The notes beneath the pieces were generated by a model that worked only from the letters and a program-made list of their open reading frames with translations, had not been told where the DNA came from and searched no databases. A stretch of DNA of 9,714 nt from an uncultured Eggerthellaceae bacterium. GTDB taxonomy: Bacteria > Actinomycetota > Coriobacteriia > Coriobacteriales > Eggerthellaceae. Both the position numbers and the translations under genes were made by a program. Below, piece after piece: positions 5,383 through 9,714 of the stretch (within the stretch, counting starts at the first letter, position 1; every line of letters starts with the position of its first letter). Where the stretch lies: the NCBI GenBank assembly GCA_910580205.1, contig CAJTVP010000034.1, positions 1 through 9,714 of the forward strand. Reading direction: 5' to 3'.

Positions 5383-7005
5383 CTATTTCGTCGGTTCCCA
5401 CACGCGCACGGTGCATTCGCGGATCTGCTGGCCGCCCATGGGCGTGTAATCAACATTCGCGAACGTGACGATGCGCTCGGCGGTGCCATCCGTGGCTAGG
5501 TATTCGCCGTAGCCTTGCGTGGCGGATTCCGTAGGGATGGTCACGTACTTCCGGTTCAGCAGATCGACGCCAGCCACCACGTTCGTGGATTTCACGAACA
5601 CCCAGTTGCCGGAGAACGCGGGCGAGGTGACAGGCGTCCGGGGGAAACGGAACCACTCGTCCGCGCTGTACCGCTCGCACACGGCGCGTTCGCCCTCTGC
5701 GTCCGCGGCTTGCTTCTGCTCGTCGGGCAACTCTGCGGTGCCATCTTTGCTCTTGGCCGCCAGCTCTGAGCGCTTTTGCTCCTGGGCATCGGCCTGAGCC
5801 TGCGCCACGGTCACATCCACCGGGTCAGCGGGCACATAGGTTCCCAGGTTGGCGATGCCGTCACCCGTGGAGTAGATGCTGGCGAACGAGAACCCGAAGC
5901 CGTTCGGGCCATAAGACGCATCCTGCGGCTTCATGGGCGTGGGCAGCGCCAGGGAATCCGTCACGCCGCCCTCATCCGCCACGAACGTGAGCTTCCACGG
6001 GTTCGCGCTTCCGCGAGCCGCTTTCAGAGCCGTGGCCACGCCCGCGCCAGCGGGGGCAGGGGGGCACGAAAAGCCAGCCGCTGCTTCCAGTGCCGTCTCG
6101 ACCGCCTCTTCGCCAGCGCCGAACGGCACGCGGCACAGCTTCGCCGGTTCCACCGACTTTCCTGCAGACAGCGCCGATGCCATATCTTGCGGGCTGGTCT
6201 GCCACCAAGCGGCGCCGTCAGAGACGGCCAGCGCGGGCAGCGTCCATGAGCCGTCGCCTTCGGCGGCCAGCACGGGGTCTCCCATCGCGGCCCCGTCGAG
6301 TGTGGTGGTGTACACGCGCCACGCGCCGGAGATCACGTTGGATTCAAGCCAGACCAGGCCGCCGCCGTGGGCGCGGGCGTCAAGGACTTGGAACCCATCC
6401 GCAGCTCCCACCGCCGCTTTGAGCGCTGTGGTCAGATTGCCGGAACCCAGGTGCAGGATCCCCACTTGGAGCAGGGGATCAGCGGTTTCGGTGGGCAGCA
6501 GGCAGCACGCCACGCTGTCTCCGCAGGACGTGAGCGTGGTGCCGTAGGGCAGCGACGCGCGCGTGCGCAGGGTGACCAAGCGCGTGGTGTCTTCGACGTA
6601 TTCGCACGTCTCCGTGGTGAAAACGGCGTCCTCTGGCACGGAGAGCGCCCCCGTATCCGCTGCCGCTTTAGAGGCTCCGCTGCTGGCGGAAACCGCCGTG
6701 GAGATGCCGCCGATGAGGGCGGCAGCTGCGGCGACGCCCACGGCACCGGCGAAGAATTGGCGGCGCGTGAGCGTGGGCATGCTGACGCTGGTTGGAGTGG
6801 TGGGGCTTCCGGATACGATGCTGGACCCGTGCTCCATGCGCGGCGCGCGGGATGTTCGGGAGCTGCGCGTGCGGTGGTCGGCTCGGGCCGTGCGCACGTT
6901 GCGGGTGCGATGCCCCGTTCGCGAGGTGCCCCCAGACCCTCTGCTGGAGGACGCTCGGCCGCGCGAGGCGCTTCGCCGGGTTGGTCTGTTCGGGCGTTCT
7001 TGCAT
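5383..7005 (-). CDS. Tat-exported protein of unknown function, possibly beta-propeller-like
   Basis: The 540-residue protein carries a twin-arginine signal, LTRRQFF (79-85), followed by a hydrophobic Ala/Gly stretch (86-101) and a plausible cleavage after VSA (105-107). Export in folded form is therefore expected. The mature part has repeated short strand-like blocks such as GGGLVWLESNVISGAWRVY (214-232), GAAWWQT (264-270) and GNWVFVKS (466-473), which suggests a beta-propeller; this is inference. Eight cysteines (134, 161, 167, 168, 291, 314, 443, 531) could form disulphides. Residues 399-450 are a charged Ala/Gln/Glu linker. Residues 1-56 contain 17 arginines and two acidic residues, an unusually long basic region before the signal. 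No ribosome site precedes this ATG, but a promoter ends six bases before it, so a leaderless start is likely. Met57 and Met76 are alternatives; neither has a ribosome site, though Met76 would give a classical short Tat signal. The gene is divergent from a two-component system. Confidence 0.8.
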   Translation of the reverse strand: MQERPNRPTRRSASRGRASSSRGSGGTSRTGHRTRNVRTARADHRTRSSRTSRAPRMEHGSSIVSGSPTTPTSVSMPTLTRRQFFAGAVGVAAAAALIGGISTAVSASSGASKAAADTGALSVPEDAVFTTETCEYVEDTTRLVTLRTRASLPYGTTLTSCGDSVACCLLPTETADPLLQVGILHLGSGNLTTALKAAVGAADGFQVLDARAHGGGLVWLESNVISGAWRVYTTTLDGAAMGDPVLAAEGDGSWTLPALAVSDGAAWWQTSPQDMASALSAGKSVEPAKLCRVPFGAGEEAVETALEAAAGFSCPPAPAGAGVATALKAARGSANPWKLTFVADEGGVTDSLALPTPMKPQDASYGPNGFGFSFASIYSTGDGIANLGTYVPADPVDVTVAQAQADAQEQKRSELAAKSKDGTAELPDEQKQAADAEGERAVCERYSADEWFRFPRTPVTSPAFSGNWVFVKSTNVVAGVDLLNRKYVTIPTESATQGYGEYLATDGTAERIVTFANVDYTPMGGQQIRECTVRVWEPTK

Positions 7006-7011
7006 CCGGCC

Positions 7012-7040
7012 ATTATGTCAAAGTGGAAACCGTCAGTCAC
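7012..7040 (-). promoter_or_regulatory. Promoter for the Tat-protein gene, implying a leaderless mRNA
   Basis: On the minus strand GTGACT (7040-7035, 4/6) and CATAAT (7017-7012, 5/6) are separated by exactly 17 bases. Only six bases (GGCCGG) lie between the -10 and the ATG at 7005, so transcription should begin at or next to the start codon. This fits the absence of a Shine-Dalgarno sequence. Confidence 0.55.
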
Positions 7041-7064
7041 CATCTGCGCGCCAAAGGCTACAAT
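7036..7064 (+). promoter_or_regulatory. Candidate promoter for the two-component operon
   Basis: TACAAT (7059-7064) matches the -10 consensus at 5/6 and lies 62 bp before the response-regulator ATG. The matching -35 position (around 7036-7041, GTCACC) is poor, as is common at activator-dependent promoters. It overlaps the -35 of the divergent promoter, so one protein bound here could affect both directions. Confidence 0.4.
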
Positions 7065-7126
7065 ATCAGCAAAACGTGATGTCGCAGGCAGCGGCTTCGC
7101 GCATTGCGCGATCTTGGGAGGCGGCT

Positions 7127-7828
7127 ATGAGCTCAGAAACGCGGCGTATCCTGCTGGTTGAGGACGACAAGAGCATCCGTGAGGCGGTCACGGCGTACCT
7201 GGAGAAGGAAGGGTACTGGGTGACGGCCGTCGGGGATGGCCAGGAGGCGCTGGACGAATTCGCGAAGCATTCGTTCGATCTGATCATCTTGGACCTCATG
7301 CTGCCCTCCATCTCCGGCGAGCGCGTGTGCAGCGTGATCCGCGACACTTCTGACGTGCCCATCATCATGCTCACCGCGAAGGGTGAGGTAGAGGATCGCA
7401 TCATCGGGCTTGAGCTGGGCGCGGACGATTATCTGGTGAAGCCGTTCTCGCCGCGTGAGCTGGTGGCGCGGGCGCGGGCGCTCCTTCGCCGTGTGCATTC
7501 GGATTCCGAGCCGCTTCGCGAAGTGCTGGAATTCGGGGAGCTGACCATTGACGTGTCCGGGCACAAAGCGCTCGTGAACGGGGAAGAAGTGGAGCTGACG
7601 GCATCCGAGTTCAAGCTGTTGACCACGTTGTCCCGCTACCCTGGGCGCGTGTATTCGCGCATGGAGTTGGTGGAGAAGGTGCTGGGATACGACTTCGAGG
7701 GGTACGAGCGCACCATCGACAGCCATGTGAAGAACTTGCGCGCGAAGCTTGGAGATAATCCGAGGAATCCGAAATGGCTTCACACGGTGCACGGGGTCGG
7801 GTACCGTTTCGAGGATCCCACCAAGTAA
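7127..7828 (+). CDS. OmpR/PhoB-family DNA-binding response regulator
   Basis: The 233-residue protein is a cytosolic transcription factor switched by phosphorylation. The receiver domain (about 7-120) has the acidic pair D13/D14 in LVEDD, the phospho-acceptor D56 in IILDLMLP, the switch threonine T83 in MLTAKG and the lysine K105 in DYLVKPF. The winged-helix domain (about 132-230) has LTASEFKLL, the recognition helix region ERTIDSHVKNLRAKLG and the closing GVGYRFE typical of the OmpR group. The ATG at 7127 is chosen because GGGAGG lies five bases upstream and the receiver begins directly after it; the frame is open further upstream but that part is antisense to the Tat-protein gene. The kinase gene follows after 32 bp, so the two form an operon. 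Target genes are unknown; the divergent Tat-protein gene is an obvious candidate. Confidence 0.95.
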   Translation: MSSETRRILLVEDDKSIREAVTAYLEKEGYWVTAVGDGQEALDEFAKHSFDLIILDLMLPSISGERVCSVIRDTSDVPIIMLTAKGEVEDRIIGLELGADDYLVKPFSPRELVARARALLRRVHSDSEPLREVLEFGELTIDVSGHKALVNGEEVELTASEFKLLTTLSRYPGRVYSRMELVEKVLGYDFEGYERTIDSHVKNLRAKLGDNPRNPKWLHTVHGVGYRFEDPTK

Positions 7829-7860
7829 GCGCGTGGGCCTGAGCCGATCAAGGATGAGAT

Positions 7861-9579
7861 GTGGCGGATGCCCTGAATGAAGATATGCCTGATGCCGCTG
7901 GCGCGCCGGAAGGAACCGGCGAAGTTGGCGATCCCTCCGCGCCCGAAGCGGCCTTCGCCAGCGAAGAGACCGTGAGCGAACCGGTGCCCGACGCTGCGGC
8001 CGAAGAGGTTCCCGCAGCGGCGGATGCGCCTGAAGCGAGTGGCGAAGAGGCGGCCAAGGCGGACGTCAAAGCAGACGACAAGCCGCATCCCCGCCGCGCG
8101 CCGAAGCAATCCCCCTCCGAGAAGCTGCGCGGCGGCCTTTCCTATCGCACGCGCACGGTCCTGTCCTTCGTGGCCGTGACGCTGTTCACCGTGGTGGCTT
8201 CCCTGGGGATCGTCGCATTCATCTGGAATCAGTTCTTCACCACCTATGCGGCGAACAACATCGAGAATCTGGCGCAGCAGACGGCGAACCGCATCGGCGC
8301 CACCTACCAAGACACGCTCAAGCTGGAGGGTGACACGTTGATCCCGGCCCAAGAGCTGGCTGACAGCTCCGATGACCTGGGCGTCATCGTGGTGGATCTG
8401 AGCGGGAACACGCTCTACGATTCCACGGAGGGGCTGCCTCCGGAGGATGCGCTGCGCCAAGGCCCCAGCGCCGCTGCGCAGATCGCCATCGCGTCCATCA
8501 AGAGCGGCAGCAAGCCCGTGGGCAACCTGCGCGTGTGGGCCTATGGATCCAATACGCTCATGAGCAAGGTGGACCGCGAATTCCAGAGGGATACGTTCAC
8601 CGCGCTCTTGTTCGCGGGCATCTTCTCCGTCGCCTTCTCCATCGTGGTGGGCGTCCTGTTCGCCCGAGCGCTCGTGCGTCCCGTTGAGCGCATCAGCCGG
8701 ATGGCGCGCGAGCTGTCTGAAGGCAACCTTTCCGCGCGCGTGGGGATGACGGGCAACAACGAGCTGGCGAAGCTGGGCGAGACCATGGACGATATGGCCG
8801 AGCGGTTCCAACGCGACCGGAAGATGGAGCAGCAGCTGACCAGCGACGTGGCCCATGAGCTGCGCACGCCGCTCATGGCCATCCAGGCGACGGTCGAGGC
8901 CATGATCGATGGCGTGTATGACCGGGACGATGAGCACCTGATGCTGGTGGCCACGGAGGTGGGGCGCCTGTCCAAGCTGGTGGACGCGCTGCTGCGCCTG
9001 TCGCGGATGGAGATGCGCTCCCAGCCCATGCGCGAGGACGTGGTGGACCTGAATGAGCTGGCTGAAGAAGTGGTGGTGTCGCACGAGGCGTTCATTGAGG
9101 ACTCCGGGCTGTCCATCCACCTGAACATGCAGCCGAACATCAAGGTCATCGGGGACGTTGATATGATCAAGCAGGCCGTCACGAATCTGGTGTCGAACGC
9201 CGTGCGGTACACGGATGAAGGCGGCTCCATCACGCTTTCGGTGACCCGCGAGGGGCGGATGGCCTCTTTCGCGGTGACGGACACGGGCATCGGGCTTTCG
9301 CCGGAAGAGGCGAAGATGGTGTTCTCGCGGTTCTGGCGGGCGGATTCGGGACGCGCGAAAGAGAGCGGCGGTTTGGGCGTGGGACTGGCGCTGGTGAAGG
9401 AGATCGTCGACCGGCACCACGGGCGCGTGACGGTGAGCGGGGAGAAGGGCGTGGGGTCCACGTTCACCATCCTGCTGCCGCTGTATGACGAGGAGAAATC
9501 CATTGCCCAGGCGCGGCTTGCGGTGCGGGTGATGGAGCGGCGACAGAAGGCTCGGGGGGGGGTTCTTCGCCAGGGGTGA
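7861..9579 (+). CDS. Membrane sensor histidine kinase, HAMP-HisKA-HATPase_c, partner of the upstream regulator
   Basis: This 572-residue kinase should sense a signal outside the membrane and phosphorylate the regulator encoded just upstream. Order of parts: acidic cytoplasmic tail (1-90), membrane helix 1 (about 98-121), an extracytoplasmic sensor region (122-246) with a PAS/Cache-like VIVVDLSGNTLYDS, helix 2 (about 247-269), HAMP (270-318), HisKA with H332 in SDVAHELRTPL, and the ATPase domain. The N box is NLVSNAVRYT (N446), G1 is DTGIG (474-478), the F box is FSRFWRADSGR and G2 is GLGVGL (504-509). All catalytic motifs are intact. The GTG start at 7861 is supported by AAGGA six bases upstream; ATG codons nearby are out of frame or lack a site. 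The first 73 residues hold 21 acidic and two basic residues, an unusual addition for this class. A run of nine G lies six codons before the stop. Confidence 0.94.
   Translation: MADALNEDMPDAAGAPEGTGEVGDPSAPEAAFASEETVSEPVPDAAAEEVPAAADAPEASGEEAAKADVKADDKPHPRRAPKQSPSEKLRGGLSYRTRTVLSFVAVTLFTVVASLGIVAFIWNQFFTTYAANNIENLAQQTANRIGATYQDTLKLEGDTLIPAQELADSSDDLGVIVVDLSGNTLYDSTEGLPPEDALRQGPSAAAQIAIASIKSGSKPVGNLRVWAYGSNTLMSKVDREFQRDTFTALLFAGIFSVAFSIVVGVLFARALVRPVERISRMARELSEGNLSARVGMTGNNELAKLGETMDDMAERFQRDRKMEQQLTSDVAHELRTPLMAIQATVEAMIDGVYDRDDEHLMLVATEVGRLSKLVDALLRLSRMEMRSQPMREDVVDLNELAEEVVVSHEAFIEDSGLSIHLNMQPNIKVIGDVDMIKQAVTNLVSNAVRYTDEGGSITLSVTREGRMASFAVTDTGIGLSPEEAKMVFSRFWRADSGRAKESGGLGVGLALVKEIVDRHHGRVTVSGEKGVGSTFTILLPLYDEEKSIAQARLAVRVMERRQKARGGVLRQG
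9554..9562 (+). repeat. G9 homopolymer near the 3' end of the kinase gene
   Basis: Nine consecutive G fall within the codons for R565-V568 of the kinase. With eight G the frame would end at TAA 9590-9592 (576 residues, tail FFARGDDEP). With ten G it would end at TGA 9597-9599 (579 residues, tail SSPGVTTNRKA). All versions keep the catalytic domain. The tract may be a slippage site or an assembly length error. Confidence 0.6.
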
Positions 9580-9617
9580 CGACGAACCGTAAGGCGTGAC
9601 GGCGCGCGGAAGGTCAC

Positions 9618-9646
9618 TTGCGCGGTGGAAGCGGGTTCGATATACT
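9618..9646 (+). promoter_or_regulatory. Promoter for the tRNA-Thr gene
   Basis: TATACT (9641-9646, 5/6) is preceded, after exactly 17 bases, by TTGCGC (9618-9623), which keeps the TTG of the -35 consensus. The expected start lies about seven bases before the tRNA, a normal distance for a processed tRNA leader. Confidence 0.6.
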
Positions 9647-9659
9647 GCCACGTCGTCAA

Positions 9660-9714
9660 GCCAACGTGGCTCAGTTGGTAGAGCAACGCACTCGTAATGC
9701 GTAGGTCAGCGGTT
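9660..9714 (+). tRNA. tRNA-Thr(CGT), 3' end beyond the window
   Basis: The gene reads acceptor 5' strand GCCAACG (9660-9666), D stem GCTC/GAGC (9669-9672 and 9681-9684) around AGTTGGTA, and anticodon stem ACGCA/TGCGT (9686-9690 and 9698-9702) with loop CTCGTAA. The anticodon CGT (9693-9695) decodes ACG, threonine. The variable loop is AGGTC and the T-stem 5' strand is AGCGG, followed by TT. The T loop, 3' T-stem, 3' acceptor strand and CCA region are cut off by the window edge, so pairing of the acceptor cannot be checked. Confidence 0.95.

Noticed and set aside
6563..7126. Upstream extension of the response-regulator frame
   Set aside because: The added residues are antisense to the Tat-protein gene, and the receiver domain begins right after the ATG at 7127, which has a proper ribosome site.
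9596..9617. Terminator between the kinase gene and the tRNA
   Set aside because: Only a 5-bp GTGAC/GTCAC pairing is present, with a long loop and no T-run.
7780..9651. Very long minus-strand frame (623 codons) opposite the kinase
   Set aside because: It is antisense to a gene with intact catalytic motifs and is rich in His, Arg and Gln, as expected from a mirrored GC-rich frame.
9660..9714. tRNA-Thr as an integration site for a mobile element
   Set aside because: No integrase gene or direct repeat of the tRNA end can be seen, and the tRNA 3' end lies outside the window.

Overview
The window is GC-rich throughout its coding parts, with GC-rich codon third positions, GTG and ATG starts, a Tat-exported protein and one probable leaderless start. 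These features suit a high-GC Gram-positive bacterium. An exonuclease-DinG fusion, a DUF1292 protein, an HdeD-type membrane protein and an Arg-rich Tat protein together make me favour Coriobacteriia (Eggerthellaceae-like), but this rests on gene style, not on a marker gene.

Layout. Bases 1-118 hold what looks like the N-terminally broken end of a BspA-type leucine-rich repeat gene on the minus strand, next to a perfect 12-bp palindrome. Bases 119-363 are an AT-richer leader with four degenerate ~22-bp units just upstream of a DinG-family helicase with an N-terminal DEDDh exonuclease (364-3591, +). Convergent to it are an HdeD/DUF308 membrane protein (3625-4161, -) and a DUF1292 protein (4266-4679, -). 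A 703-bp stretch without a credible gene (4680-5382) is dense in palindromes and repeats. It includes a ~118-bp imperfect palindrome with an AT-rich core and a 24-bp exact copy of sequence found at the dinG stop codon.

A Tat-signal secreted protein (5383-7005, -) is divergent from an OmpR-type response regulator (7127-7828, +) and its histidine kinase (7861-9579, +). The 121-bp gap between them carries two back-to-back promoter candidates. The window ends inside a tRNA-Thr(CGT) gene with its own promoter.

How the genes fit together: the response regulator and kinase form a complete two-component system. The exported protein shares their control region and is a reasonable candidate for a regulated target or a partner in sensing; this is inference. 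The dinG gene is a housekeeping DNA-repair type gene. The two small minus-strand genes are of unknown role. I see no phage, transposase, CRISPR or toxin genes. The unexplained material is the repeat-rich intergenic DNA, the operator-like array before dinG, the oppositely charged tails of the divergent proteins, and a G9 tract at the end of the kinase gene.
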